A stretch of 64,000 nucleotides of DNA from Thermoanaerobacter pseudethanolicus ATCC 33223 (GTDB taxonomy: Bacteria > Bacillota > Thermoanaerobacteria > Thermoanaerobacterales > Thermoanaerobacteraceae), in NCBI RefSeq assembly GCF_000019085.1, contig NC_010321.1, positions 814,501-878,500 on the forward strand, given 5' to 3'. Below the pieces are notes generated by a model that saw only the letters and a program-made list of their open reading frames with translations, made no database searches and was not told the origin of the DNA. Positions 44,598 through 54,085 of the stretch are shown here, piece after piece. A program made the position numbers and the translations under genes. Numbering within the stretch: the first letter of the stretch is position 1; each line of letters starts with the position of its first letter.

Positions 44598-46049
44598 ATG
44601 AAACTAATAGATATTTTGAAGGGTGTTAAGTGCGAGATAAAAGGAGATCCTAATATAGACATCAGTGGGGTGTGTTACGATTCCCGTAAAGCCAAAAAGA
44701 AATATTTATTTATTGCTATAAAAGGGTTTAAAACCGATGGTATTTTCTATGTGGAAGAGGCTATTAAAAATGGGGCAGTTGCAGTGGTAGCAGATAGGGA
44801 AATAAAAGAATATCCTGGCATTACAACAGTATTAGTAGAAGATGCTCGAGCTACCATGGCAAAAATAGCTTCTAATTTTTACAATAACCCCACCAGCAAA
44901 CTTACTTTAATTGGTGTAACAGGAACAAATGGCAAAACCTCTGTTACTTATATGCTAAAAGCGATTTTAGAAAGGCAAAATAATAAAGTGGGCCTGGTGG
45001 GGACTATACAAAATATGATAGGGGATGAAGTGATACCTTCTGTACATACCACACCTGAATCGTTAGATTTGCAGGAGCTTTTTAGCATTATGGTGAACAA
45101 AGGTGTTAAGTATGTAGTTATGGAGGTATCGTCCCATTCTTTAGCATTAAATAGAGTAGACGAATGTGAATTTGATATAGCAATTTTTACCAACTTATCC
45201 CAGGACCATTTAGATTTTCACCAGAACATGGAAGAGTATGCTAAGACAAAGAGTAAGTTATTCAAGATGGCAAAGAGGGCGTCGGTTATCAATATAGATG
45301 ATAAATACTCTTCTATGATGATTGAGAGTTCTAAAGCAAAGGTTTTGACTTATGGTATAGAAGATTTTGCTTATGTTATGGCAAAGGATATTAGGAATAG
45401 TTTAGATGGTGTAAAGTTTAAAGTTCAGATTGAAGATAAAAAAGAAGAGATGTCATTGAAAATTCCTGGTTTGTTTAATGTCTACAATGCTTTAGCTGCT
45501 ATTACAGTGGCTGATTTTCTTGGTATTTCTTTGCGAAGTGTGAGAGAGGCTTTAAGTCAAGTTACAGTAAAAGGTCGATTTGAACCGGTGGAGACAGGAA
45601 AAGACTTTTATGTGTTCATAGATTATGCCCATACTCCTGACGGAATACAGAATATAATGGAAGCCTTGAAGGAATATAAAACTGGGAGAAAAATACTTCT
45701 TTTTGGTGCTGGAGGAGATAGGGATAAAACTAAAAGGCCTTTGATGGGAGAAGTTGCAGGAAAATATGCAGATTTTTGCATTTTGACATCAGACAATCCT
45801 CGTTCGGAGGACCCAAGAGAAATAATTTCACAAATTGAGGAAGGCATAAAAAAGACTAATTGCCCTTATGTTGTAATAGAAAATAGAAAAGAAGCGATAA
45901 GATACGCTCTGACTAATGCTCAAAAAGACGATGTAATAATATTAGCAGGCAAAGGCCACGAAACTTATCAAATTATAGGAAATAAGGTTATTCCCTTTGA
46001 TGAGAGAGAAATAGTTAAAGAAATTTTGTCTGAAGGTGGTAATAAATGA
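44598..46049 (+). CDS. murE: UDP-MurNAc-tripeptide synthetase MurE (DAP-adding type)
   Basis: Adds the third residue of the peptidoglycan stem. GAGGAGG places the start at 44598 (MKLIDILKG), giving 483 residues. The ATP-binding P-loop is TGTNGKTSVTYML (near 110-122). The substrate-specificity motif is DNPR in TSDNPRSEDP, which in this family marks meso-diaminopimelate rather than lysine. The C-terminal AGKGHETYQ is conserved. It overlaps murF by four bases. Confidence 0.95.
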   Translation: MKLIDILKGVKCEIKGDPNIDISGVCYDSRKAKKKYLFIAIKGFKTDGIFYVEEAIKNGAVAVVADREIKEYPGITTVLVEDARATMAKIASNFYNNPTSKLTLIGVTGTNGKTSVTYMLKAILERQNNKVGLVGTIQNMIGDEVIPSVHTTPESLDLQELFSIMVNKGVKYVVMEVSSHSLALNRVDECEFDIAIFTNLSQDHLDFHQNMEEYAKTKSKLFKMAKRASVINIDDKYSSMMIESSKAKVLTYGIEDFAYVMAKDIRNSLDGVKFKVQIEDKKEEMSLKIPGLFNVYNALAAITVADFLGISLRSVREALSQVTVKGRFEPVETGKDFYVFIDYAHTPDGIQNIMEALKEYKTGRKILLFGAGGDRDKTKRPLMGEVAGKYADFCILTSDNPRSEDPREIISQIEEGIKKTNCPYVVIENRKEAIRYALTNAQKDDVIILAGKGHETYQIIGNKVIPFDEREIVKEILSEGGNK

Positions 46050-47431
46050 TGGAACTTTTAATAGATGAAATTGTAAGAGCCACAGAGGGAAAATTGATAA
46101 AAGGAAATTTAAAGGACAAAGTAATGGGAATTTCGACTGATTCGAGAAAAGTCAAAAAAGATGAATTATTTATCCCTTTGAAAGGGGAAAAATACGATGG
46201 AGAAGATTTCGTAAAAGATGCAATAGACAAAGGTGCTAGTGCAGTTATTACTGCGAGGTTGGATAATGTAGAATGTTTGAAAGATTTTTCAGTTAATGTC
46301 ATTTACGTTAATGAGACTTTAGAAGCTTTGCATAAAATTGCTTCTTATTATAGAAAAAAATTCAATATTCCTTTTATTGCTGTGACAGGTAGCAGTGGAA
46401 AAACTACTACGAAAGATATGATTGCACAAATATTGTCTAAAAAGTATAAAGTTTTGAAAACAGAGGGAAATTTTAATAATGAAATTGGCTTGCCATTGAC
46501 AATTTTTAATTTGGAAGATACTCATCAGATTGCGGTAGTGGAAATGGGAATGAATGGTTTTGGAGAAATTAGGAGGTTAAAGAATATTGCAGAGCCTCAA
46601 GTAGCAGTTTTTACAAATATAGGAGTTGCTCATATCGAAAAATTAGGCTCAAGAGAAAATATATTAAAAGCAAAAACTGAGTTAATTGAAAATTTTAAAG
46701 AGGAAAATGTGATTGTATTAAATGCAGATGATGATATGCTATCAAAAATTCCTCTGCAGTATTCAAGTAAGTATTACAGATATGGTATAAAAAGTGGAGA
46801 AATTAAAGCTTGCGATATAGAAAAAGAAGAAAAAGATATAAAATATACTTTAAAATATAAAAATTTGGCGAAAGAAATAAAGCTTTCGGTTCCTGGTATT
46901 CACAATGTGTACAATTCTCTTGCTGCAATTTGTGTTGGATTAGAGTTTGGTATTAATGTAGAGGACATGGCAGAGGCTTTAAAAGATTTTCAACCAGGCA
47001 AAATGAGACTTAATATAATAAAAATAGGTGATATAAAAATTATTGACGATGTATATAATGCTAATCCGGATTCTATGAAAGCAGCTTTAAGCGTATTAAG
47101 GGATTTACCTGCTAAGAGAAAAATAGCAGTTTTAGGAGATATGCTGGAATTAGGTGAGTATGCAGTAGAAGCCCACAAAGAAATAGGAAAATTGGTGGCA
47201 GATAGCCATATAGATATTTTGATAACCTCTGGTGATATGTCGAAATATATTGCAGAAGAATCCAAGGTTTGTGGGATGAAAGAGAATAATATTTTTGTTT
47301 GTAACACTAATAAAGAGGTTAATGAAATTTTGAAAGATATTATCAAAGAAGGGGATTCAATTTTAGTAAAAGGTTCAAGAGGTATGAAAATGGAACAAAT
47401 AGTACAATTTTTACAGGAGAGGGTAAAGTAA
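46046..47431 (+). CDS. murF: UDP-MurNAc-tripeptide:D-Ala-D-Ala ligase MurF
   Basis: Adds D-Ala-D-Ala to complete the UDP-MurNAc-pentapeptide. It has 461 residues. The P-loop TGSSGKTTTKDM (near residue 113) and the Mur-ligase segments NEIGLPLTIFNL, AVVEMGMNGFGEI and DDVYNANPDSMKAAL identify it. The start ATG overlaps the murE stop (ATGA), so the two are coupled. In Bacillus, murF is not in the dcw cluster; here it is. Confidence 0.95.
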   Translation: MMELLIDEIVRATEGKLIKGNLKDKVMGISTDSRKVKKDELFIPLKGEKYDGEDFVKDAIDKGASAVITARLDNVECLKDFSVNVIYVNETLEALHKIASYYRKKFNIPFIAVTGSSGKTTTKDMIAQILSKKYKVLKTEGNFNNEIGLPLTIFNLEDTHQIAVVEMGMNGFGEIRRLKNIAEPQVAVFTNIGVAHIEKLGSRENILKAKTELIENFKEENVIVLNADDDMLSKIPLQYSSKYYRYGIKSGEIKACDIEKEEKDIKYTLKYKNLAKEIKLSVPGIHNVYNSLAAICVGLEFGINVEDMAEALKDFQPGKMRLNIIKIGDIKIIDDVYNANPDSMKAALSVLRDLPAKRKIAVLGDMLELGEYAVEAHKEIGKLVADSHIDILITSGDMSKYIAEESKVCGMKENNIFVCNTNKEVNEILKDIIKEGDSILVKGSRGMKMEQIVQFLQERVK

Positions 47432-47432
47432 A

Positions 47433-48383
47433 ATGTTACAAAAGATAATTTTGGCTACAGTTGTTGCTTTTGTGCTAAGCTTGGCCTCTGGTCCTCTTTT
47501 TATACCTTATCTTAGAAAATTAAAATTTGGGCAAAAAGTAAGGGAAGATGGGCCTAAAAGCCACATAAAAAAATCTGGAACCCCTACAATGGGGGGAATA
47601 ATGTTTATTACAGCCACAGTTATTTCTACTTTAATTTTTTCTCATTGGAATAAATATTTGGCTATTTTGTTATTAGGTTTTTTGGGATATGGTTTAATAG
47701 GATTTGCAGATGATTTTCTAAAGGTTTATTTTAAAAGGCCTTTAGGTTTAAAAGCGAGAGAAAAACTTATTGGACAGTTTTTACTTGCGATAATCATTTC
47801 ATATTTTGCTCAAGAATATGTAGGAACAGAAGTGATTTTTCCTTTTTTAAAAACTACTATTGACCTTGGCAATTTTTATATTCCTTTTATAGTTTTTGTG
47901 ATTGTAGGAACAGTAAACAGTGTAAACTTGACAGATGGGCTTGATGGATTAGCAGCAGGTGTATCTTTTATTGTTATGGCTTTTTTCACTATGACAGCTT
48001 TATTTTTAAATAATATAACTTATGGAGCGTTCAGTGCCGCTTTGACAGGAGGATTGCTAGGATTTTTGAGGTATAACCGTCATCCTGCGGAAATTTTTAT
48101 GGGAGATACTGGTTCCTTAGCTATTGGAGGAGCTATAGCTACTGCCGCGGTTTTGACTAAATTGCCTTTGATTTTGCCCTTGATAGGTATTATTTATGTG
48201 GCTGAAGCTTTTTCAGTGATTATTCAGGTATTGTCTTTTAAATTGTTTGGTAAAAGAGTTTTTAAAATGAGTCCTTTACACCATCATTTTGAACTGTCAG
48301 GATGGCAAGAACAAAATGTAGTCTACGCTTTTTGGATTGTTACTTTAATTGCGATGTTTTTATCTTTTTATAGTTTAAGCTAA
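47433..48383 (+). CDS. mraY: Phospho-N-acetylmuramoyl-pentapeptide transferase MraY
   Basis: Transfers phospho-MurNAc-pentapeptide to undecaprenyl phosphate to form lipid I. It is an integral membrane protein of 316 residues with about ten hydrophobic segments. The catalytic and cytoplasmic motifs are present: KKSGTPTMGGIMF, FADDFLK (Asp pair, near 91-92), SVNLTDGLDGLAAG, FMGDTGSLAIGG, and the His triplet in SPLHHHFEL. It follows murF with no gap. Confidence 0.96.
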   Translation: MLQKIILATVVAFVLSLASGPLFIPYLRKLKFGQKVREDGPKSHIKKSGTPTMGGIMFITATVISTLIFSHWNKYLAILLLGFLGYGLIGFADDFLKVYFKRPLGLKAREKLIGQFLLAIIISYFAQEYVGTEVIFPFLKTTIDLGNFYIPFIVFVIVGTVNSVNLTDGLDGLAAGVSFIVMAFFTMTALFLNNITYGAFSAALTGGLLGFLRYNRHPAEIFMGDTGSLAIGGAIATAAVLTKLPLILPLIGIIYVAEAFSVIIQVLSFKLFGKRVFKMSPLHHHFELSGWQEQNVVYAFWIVTLIAMFLSFYSLS

Positions 48384-48395
48384 GGAGTGCAAATT

Positions 48396-49760
48396 ATGGA
48401 ACTAAAGGGTAAAAAAGTTCTTGTGGCAGGTTTAGGAGTTAGCGGAATAGCTTTGTGTAAAGTGTTGGACAGCTTGAAGGCGAAAGTAATAGCTTATGAT
48501 GAAAAAGAATATGATGTATTAAAAGAAAATTTAGAAGAAATTAAAAGTTTGTCCATAGATTTTAGGTTTGGTAAATTCAAAAAGGAATTTTTAGAAGGTG
48601 TGGATTTGGTTGTTTTAAGTCCAGGTGTTCCTACTGATTCGGATATAGTAAAAACAGCACAAGAAAAGAAAATTGAATTATTGGGAGAAGTGGAGTTTGC
48701 ATATAGGTTTTCTAAAGCTCCTATTTATGCAATTACAGGTACAAATGGCAAGACAACTACTACTTCTTTATTAGGAGAAATGTTTAAAAATACGGGGAGA
48801 AAAGTATATGTTGCTGGGAATATTGGTTATCCACTTATTTATGCTGTCATGGAAGCGGCAGAAGGGGATTTCATAGTAGCAGAGATTAGTAGCTTTCAAT
48901 TAGAGACTATAAAAGAGTTTAAACCTAAAATAAGCTGTATAATAAATATTACTCCTGATCATTTAGACAGACATAAAACCTTTGAAAATTATAGGGATAT
49001 AAAAGGAAGAATTTTTGAAAATCAACGAGAAGATGAATATACTGTTCTCAATTACGATGACCCTGTTACTTGGAGTCTAAAAAATAAGGCTAAATGCAGA
49101 GTTTTTCCTTTTAGTAGAAAAAGTTTATTAGAAAATGGGGCATATATAAAAGATGGAAGTATTTATATAAGTGTTAATGGAAATGCTGAAAAAATTATTG
49201 ACATAGAGGAAATTTATATTCCTGGAGAACACAATTTAGAGAATGCATTGGCCGCTTCTTCAGTAGCATATCTTTCAGGGATTAGTGCAGATGTTATTGC
49301 AAATACTTTAAAGACTTTTAAAGGTGTAGAACATAGGATTGAGTTTGTTGATGAAATAAATGGTGTAAAATTTTATAACGATTCTAAAGGGACTAACCCA
49401 GACGCTTCAATTAAAGCAATACAGGCCTTAAAAACCCCTATAGTTTTAATTGCTGGTGGTTATGATAAAGGTAGTGAATTTGATGAGTTTGTAAAAGCCT
49501 TTAATGGGAAAGTAAAGAAATTGATTTTGATAGGGCAAACTGCAAAAAAAATCAGAGATACTGCAAGGAAGTATTCTTATCCTGAAGATGACATACTTTT
49601 TGCTGGTACCTTAGAAGAAGCTGTTAAAAAAGCTTATGAAAGTGCGAAAGAGGGAGATAGTGTACTTTTATCACCAGCTTGTGCCAGTTGGGATATGTTT
49701 AGGAATTTTGAGGAGAGGGGAAGAATCTTTAAAAAGGCAGTGGCAGAGTTGAGGAGGTAA
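48396..49760 (+). CDS. murD: UDP-MurNAc-L-Ala:D-Glu ligase MurD
   Basis: Adds D-glutamate to UDP-MurNAc-L-alanine. The frame opens at GTG 48387, but AAGGAG (48383-48388) points to ATG 48396, giving 454 residues. It has an N-terminal Rossmann-like domain (KVLVAGLGVSGIALCK), the P-loop TGTNGKTTTTSLLGEM (near 112-127), AEISSFQLETI, the ITPDHLDRH motif, NDSKGTNPDAS and the C-terminal LLSPACASWDMF. Confidence 0.95.
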   Translation: MELKGKKVLVAGLGVSGIALCKVLDSLKAKVIAYDEKEYDVLKENLEEIKSLSIDFRFGKFKKEFLEGVDLVVLSPGVPTDSDIVKTAQEKKIELLGEVEFAYRFSKAPIYAITGTNGKTTTTSLLGEMFKNTGRKVYVAGNIGYPLIYAVMEAAEGDFIVAEISSFQLETIKEFKPKISCIINITPDHLDRHKTFENYRDIKGRIFENQREDEYTVLNYDDPVTWSLKNKAKCRVFPFSRKSLLENGAYIKDGSIYISVNGNAEKIIDIEEIYIPGEHNLENALAASSVAYLSGISADVIANTLKTFKGVEHRIEFVDEINGVKFYNDSKGTNPDASIKAIQALKTPIVLIAGGYDKGSEFDEFVKAFNGKVKKLILIGQTAKKIRDTARKYSYPEDDILFAGTLEEAVKKAYESAKEGDSVLLSPACASWDMFRNFEERGRIFKKAVAELRR

Positions 49761-49764
49761 AATA

Positions 49765-50871
49765 ATGAAAAAAAAGTACCCTGTGGATTATGGCATTTTA
49801 CTCACAGTTTTAATACTAGTCTCCATTGGTGTAATTATGGTCTTTAGTGCTAGTTCTGCCAGTGCTGAGTATATGTATAATGACCCTTATTATTTTTTAA
49901 AAAGGCAATTGTTATGGGTAATATTGGGTTTTTTTGCTATGGTTTTTATGATGAATTTTGATTACACTATTTTAAAAAAGTTAGCTGGTCCTTTACTTAT
50001 TATTTCGATTGGATTGCTTATTGCAGTCTTGATTCCTGGAATAGGAGTTGAAAGGTATAATGCAACCAGATGGATAGGAGTTGGAAGCTTTACAATACAG
50101 CCTTCTGAAGTGGCAAAATATGCTCTTATTATATACTTGGCAAAATATTTTGACAAACATCCTGATTATGCAAAGAGTTTCAAAAAAGGAGTTATGCCTG
50201 TCTTAGGATTGGCAGGATTGTTTTTTGGTCTTATAATGTTACAGCCTAATTTTAGTACAGCTGGTATTATATTTATTGTGGCTGTAATAATTCTCTTTGT
50301 AGCAGGTGCTAAATTATCTTTTATGGGAGCTTTATTTGGAGCAGGAATTGGGGCAGCGGTCGTTGTTTTTTCATCTTTTGAGTATATACGGGAAAGGGTA
50401 TTTACATTTTTAAATCCGTGGCAGGATATTCAAAAATCTGGGTATCAAATCGTACAATCCCTTTATGCATTAGGTTCTGGAGGACTGTTTGGAGTTGGAC
50501 TTGGAGGAAGCAGGCAAAAACTTATGTATCTGCCTATGCCTCACAATGATTTTATATTTTCCATAATTGGAGAAGAATTAGGACTTGTTGGTACAGTCAC
50601 TATACTTTTGATGTTTTTATACCTTATTTTGCGAGGTTTGAGAGTGGCAGCAAAAGCTCCAGATATGTTTGGATGCCTTTTAGCTACAGGAATTACAAGT
50701 CTTATAGGAGTGCAGACACTTATAAATGTTGCGGTTGCAACTTCTTCTATGCCACCTACAGGGGTGTCTCTTCCTTTTATAAGTTATGGAGGTACTTCTA
50801 CAGTTATTATGATGGCAGGAGTAGGAATACTATTAAATATTTCACGATATGCAAATTTAGATAGGAGTTGA
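49765..50871 (+). CDS. ftsW: FtsW/RodA/SpoVE-family peptidoglycan polymerase
   Basis: A SEDS-family membrane glycosyltransferase. It has 368 residues and about ten membrane segments. The conserved segments are SAEYMYNDPYYFLKRQLLWV, YNATRWIGVGSFTIQPSEVAKYALIIYLA, IQKSGYQIVQSLYALGSGGLFGVGLG and HNDFIFSIIGEELG with the catalytic-loop residues, and the C-terminal GVSLPFISYGGTS. It acts with the class B PBP in the same operon. FtsW (division) and SpoVE (sporulation) cannot be separated by sequence; only one copy is here. Confidence 0.93.
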   Translation: MKKKYPVDYGILLTVLILVSIGVIMVFSASSASAEYMYNDPYYFLKRQLLWVILGFFAMVFMMNFDYTILKKLAGPLLIISIGLLIAVLIPGIGVERYNATRWIGVGSFTIQPSEVAKYALIIYLAKYFDKHPDYAKSFKKGVMPVLGLAGLFFGLIMLQPNFSTAGIIFIVAVIILFVAGAKLSFMGALFGAGIGAAVVVFSSFEYIRERVFTFLNPWQDIQKSGYQIVQSLYALGSGGLFGVGLGGSRQKLMYLPMPHNDFIFSIIGEELGLVGTVTILLMFLYLILRGLRVAAKAPDMFGCLLATGITSLIGVQTLINVAVATSSMPPTGVSLPFISYGGTSTVIMMAGVGILLNISRYANLDRS

Positions 50872-50877
50872 TGATAA

Positions 50878-51972
50878 TTGAAATATTTGTTTGCAGGTGG
50901 AGGTACTGGAGGACATATTTATCCTGCCATAGCCATTGCTAAGGAAATATTAAAAAATGAAAAAAATGCTCAAATTTTATTTGTAGGTACAAAAAAAGGT
51001 TTAGAAAATGAGTTAGTACCAAGAGAAGGTTTTGAATTAAAGACGATTACTGTGCAAGGATTTAAAAGGAAATTATCATTGGATACGTTAAAAACTATTT
51101 ATAAAGCAATGGTGGGTCTTAAGGAAGCAAATAATATTTTAAATGAATTTAAACCAGATGTAGTAATTGGAACAGGGGGATATGTTTGCGGTCCTGTTTT
51201 AATGATGGCGGCTTTAAAAGGGATACCTACTTTGATTCATGAACAAAATGCTTTTCCAGGCCTTACAAATAAGGTACTATCACGATTTGTGAAAGTAGTA
51301 GCGGTAAGTTTTGAAGAATCAGTTAAATATTTTAAAAATAAAGAAAAAGTTGTGGTAACAGGTAATCCAATTAGAAGAGAATTGCTAAAAGTTACTAAAG
51401 AGGAAGGTTTAAAAAATTTGGGTTTTTATTCTGATAAACCTTTAATAGTATCAGTAGGGGGAAGTAGAGGAGCAGAAAAAATAAATTTTACAATGGTAGA
51501 ATTTTTAAAGCAAAAGGATAAAAACTTGCAAGTTTTAATAATTACAGGAGCTAATCAATATGAAAAAGTGTTGGAAAAAGTTAAAACTGAAACTATAGAC
51601 ATAGATGAAACAGTTAAAATAATTCCTTATTGTCACAATATGCAGGATGTATATGCTGCCGCAGATATTATAATCTGTAGGGCTGGGGCTATTACTTTGG
51701 CAGAAATTACTGCAAAAGGTGTTGCTTCTATTTTGATTCCTTCTCCTTATGTTGCTAATAATCACCAAGAGTATAACGCCCGGGTGTTAGAAAAAGCCGG
51801 AGCTTCTTATGTTATTTTAGAAAAGGATTTGACAGCAGAAAAATTATACAAAAAAATCAAATATCTTTTGGATAATCCTCAAGTACTTTCAAAAATGAGA
51901 GATAATGCCCAAAAAATTTCTAAAATTGATGCTGCGGAGAAAATATACAAGCTTATAAAAAGCATAACTTAA
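50878..51972 (+). CDS. murG: Undecaprenyldiphospho-muramoylpentapeptide GlcNAc transferase MurG
   Basis: Converts lipid I to lipid II at the inner membrane face. It has 364 residues from a TTG start behind AGGAG. The two glycosyltransferase halves carry FAGGGTGGHIYPAIAIA (donor loop), VIGTGGYVCGPVL, HEQNAFPGLTN, GNPIRRELL, SVGGSRGAEKIN, ICRAGAITLAEI and the UDP-GlcNAc-site NHQEYNARVLEKAGA. It follows ftsW by six bases. Confidence 0.96.
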   Translation: MKYLFAGGGTGGHIYPAIAIAKEILKNEKNAQILFVGTKKGLENELVPREGFELKTITVQGFKRKLSLDTLKTIYKAMVGLKEANNILNEFKPDVVIGTGGYVCGPVLMMAALKGIPTLIHEQNAFPGLTNKVLSRFVKVVAVSFEESVKYFKNKEKVVVTGNPIRRELLKVTKEEGLKNLGFYSDKPLIVSVGGSRGAEKINFTMVEFLKQKDKNLQVLIITGANQYEKVLEKVKTETIDIDETVKIIPYCHNMQDVYAAADIIICRAGAITLAEITAKGVASILIPSPYVANNHQEYNARVLEKAGASYVILEKDLTAEKLYKKIKYLLDNPQVLSKMRDNAQKISKIDAAEKIYKLIKSIT

Positions 51973-51984
51973 TACCCTATGTAA

Positions 51985-52051
51985 CACCCCATCTTATTTA
52001 TGCATAGTATATGGTGTAAGCTGTATTAAATTTAGGGGTGATAAGATGGGG
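51985..52051 (+). promoter_or_regulatory. Inverted repeat that can hide the murA ribosome site or start codon
   Basis: CCCCATCTTAT (51987-51997) is perfectly complementary to ATAAGATGGGG (52041-52051), which contains the murA ATG (52046). The same 5' arm, CACCCC (51985-51990), can instead pair with the GGGGTG ribosome site (52035-52040). The loop is 43 nt. This is read from the sequence; control is inferred. Confidence 0.45.
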
Positions 52052-53299
52052 AAATTTAAAATTAATGGAGGGAACAGGCTGTATGGTGAGTTAAAGGTAA
52101 ATGGCGCTAAAAATTCTGTTTTACCCATCCTTGCAGCATCAATTTTAAATGAAGGGATTTCTGTAATACATGATTGTCCTAAATTAAAAGATGTTTATTC
52201 AATGATAGAAATTTTAGAACATTTAGGTTGTAAGGTAACTTTTAAAGGCAGAGACATTATTGTAGATGCAAGGGATGTAAAAGATAGTGAAATACCTGAT
52301 AGCTTAATGAGAACCATGAGGTCATCTATATTTTTGATGGGGGCTTTAATATCAAGAAACAAAAAAGCTTTGATGAGTTTTCCAGGAGGTTGTGATATAG
52401 GACACAGACCTATAGATTTACACCTTAAGGGTTTGAGAAGATTAGGAGTTAAAGTGGAAGAATCTTATGGATATATTAAATGTGAAGGTGGGAAGATAAG
52501 AGGAAATGAAATTCACTTAGACCTTCCTAGTGTAGGAGCCACAGAAAATATCATGTTGGCGGGAGTTTTTGCAGAAGGCGTCACCATCATTAGAAATGCA
52601 GCAAAAGAACCGGAAATAGAAGACTTGCAGAATTTTTTAAACTCTATGGGGGCTAAAATATCAGGAGCTGGTACTAACACGATTATCATAGAAGGAGTAA
52701 AAAGATTGCATGATGCGGAATACACCATAATTTCAGATAGAATTGTTGCGGGTACTTATCTTTGTGCTGCGGCGATGACACGAGGAGAATTAACAGTAGT
52801 AAATGCTTTAAAAGAACATTTAGAACCATTGTTGTCAAAATTGAGAGAAACGGGATGCGAAATACATGCTGGAAATGATTATATAAAAATTATATGCGAT
52901 AAGCGCCCCAAAGCAGTAGATATGATTGTTACATTGCCATACCCTGGCTTTCCCACAGATTTACAGCCCCAGATGGTTTCGGTTTTATCTGTAGCAGATG
53001 GGACATCTATTGTTACGGAGACAATATTTGATAATAGATTTAAATACACAGAAGAACTTATACGAATGGGAGCAGATATAAAAGTGGATGGAAGAGTAGC
53101 GGTAATACGTGGTGTTGAGAAGCTAATGGGTGCAAAAGTAGTAGCAAGAGATTTAAGGGGAGGAGCTGCTTTGATTATTGCAGGTTTGGGAGCAGAAGGT
53201 GCTACAATAGTAGAAGAAGCAGAACACATTGATAGAGGATATGAATCAATCGAAAAGGCTTTAAAAAGTGTGGGAGGGGATATTGTAAGAATAATGTAA
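52046..53299 (+). CDS. murA: UDP-N-acetylglucosamine 1-carboxyvinyltransferase MurA
   Basis: First committed step of peptidoglycan synthesis: transfers enolpyruvate from PEP to UDP-GlcNAc. It has 417 residues, normal length. The N-terminus has GGNRLYGELKVNGAKNSVLPILAAS with the Lys-Asn pair. The catalytic loop carries the Cys that fosfomycin attacks, in FPGGCDIGHRPIDLHLKGL (Cys near 115). YPGFPTDLQPQ and NRFKYTEELIRMGADI are further conserved segments. It sits where Bacillus has murB. A hairpin covers its start. Confidence 0.96.
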   Translation: MGKFKINGGNRLYGELKVNGAKNSVLPILAASILNEGISVIHDCPKLKDVYSMIEILEHLGCKVTFKGRDIIVDARDVKDSEIPDSLMRTMRSSIFLMGALISRNKKALMSFPGGCDIGHRPIDLHLKGLRRLGVKVEESYGYIKCEGGKIRGNEIHLDLPSVGATENIMLAGVFAEGVTIIRNAAKEPEIEDLQNFLNSMGAKISGAGTNTIIIEGVKRLHDAEYTIISDRIVAGTYLCAAAMTRGELTVVNALKEHLEPLLSKLRETGCEIHAGNDYIKIICDKRPKAVDMIVTLPYPGFPTDLQPQMVSVLSVADGTSIVTETIFDNRFKYTEELIRMGADIKVDGRVAVIRGVEKLMGAKVVARDLRGGAALIIAGLGAEGATIVEEAEHIDRGYESIEKALKSVGGDIVRIM

Positions 53300-53322
53300 A
53301 ACAGCGTCATGCTGTTTTACAT
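53294..53322. repeat. Perfect 12-bp hairpin at the murA-ftsQ junction
   Basis: ATGTAAAACAGC / GCTGTTTTACAT with a GTCAT loop contains the murA stop codon. No T-run follows, so it is not a classic terminator; it may slow polymerase or protect mRNA. Confidence 0.6.
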
Positions 53323-53356
53323 ATGCGAAAGAAAAGTACAAGCAGGGGATGGTTTA

Positions 53357-54070
53357 ATGGTTAAAAGGGCTTTTAAGAAGCGGTTTTTAATATTTATGTT
53401 TGTGATGCTAGTATTTATAGTTTTGCTTTACCTTTTTATGTTTCAATCAAATTATTTTGAGATTAAAACTATAAAAGTTGTAGGCAATCAAATTTTATCT
53501 TATAATGATATTAAAGAGTTGGCTATGATAGATTATGGAATGAATATTTTTAAAGTTACTCCTAAAAAAATAGAAAGTAATTTACTTGCTAACCCCTATA
53601 TAAAAGAAAGCAAAGTAAAAATTCAATATCCTGATACTGTAGAAATATTTATAAAAGAAAGACAAATAGTTGCACAAGTCAAATATCAAAAAGACTATTT
53701 AATGATAGATAAAGAAGGAGTGGTAATAAAAAAGGACGATTATAACCCTGAACTTCCTGTTATAGAAGGAATAAAAGTTGAGAAATATCAAATTGGCAAA
53801 AAGTTGAATGATATTTTTGAAAAAAGTTATTTGGGAACGCTTTTAGAACTCATAGAAGGTACTGATTTTTGTTCTGTTATAAAATATATGAATGAAAGAC
53901 AAATTATATTAGTTACAAAAAATGGCATAGATATATCTTTTGACAATCCTTTGGATATTAATTATTCTTTCAAATTTGCCGAATTAATATTAAAAGATTT
54001 GGTTGAAAAAGGGTATCATAAAGGTACAATTCAAATTATTGGAGACAGCAATCCAGTATTTATGCCATAG
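53357..54070 (+). CDS. ftsQ: Cell division protein FtsQ/DivIB
   Basis: A bitopic divisome protein. The frame extends upstream, but AGGGGATGG places the start at 53357 (MVKRAFKKRF), giving 237 residues. One membrane helix (LIFMFVMLVFIVLLYLFMF, about 11-29) is followed by the POTRA domain (KTIKVVGNQILSYNDIKELA...NIFKV, about 36-105) and the FtsQ domain (VPKDYLMIDKEGVV-like region). It precedes the DUF881 and sbp genes, in the same order as divIB-ylxW-sbp in Bacillus. Confidence 0.9.
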   Translation: MVKRAFKKRFLIFMFVMLVFIVLLYLFMFQSNYFEIKTIKVVGNQILSYNDIKELAMIDYGMNIFKVTPKKIESNLLANPYIKESKVKIQYPDTVEIFIKERQIVAQVKYQKDYLMIDKEGVVIKKDDYNPELPVIEGIKVEKYQIGKKLNDIFEKSYLGTLLELIEGTDFCSVIKYMNERQIILVTKNGIDISFDNPLDINYSFKFAELILKDLVEKGYHKGTIQIIGDSNPVFMP

Positions 54071-54085
54071 AGGATGGGGGTACTT

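Noticed and set aside
53294-53322. Called a terminator between murA and ftsQ
   Set aside because: The stem is perfect, but no T-run follows and the operon clearly continues into ftsQ, so I list it only as a hairpin.
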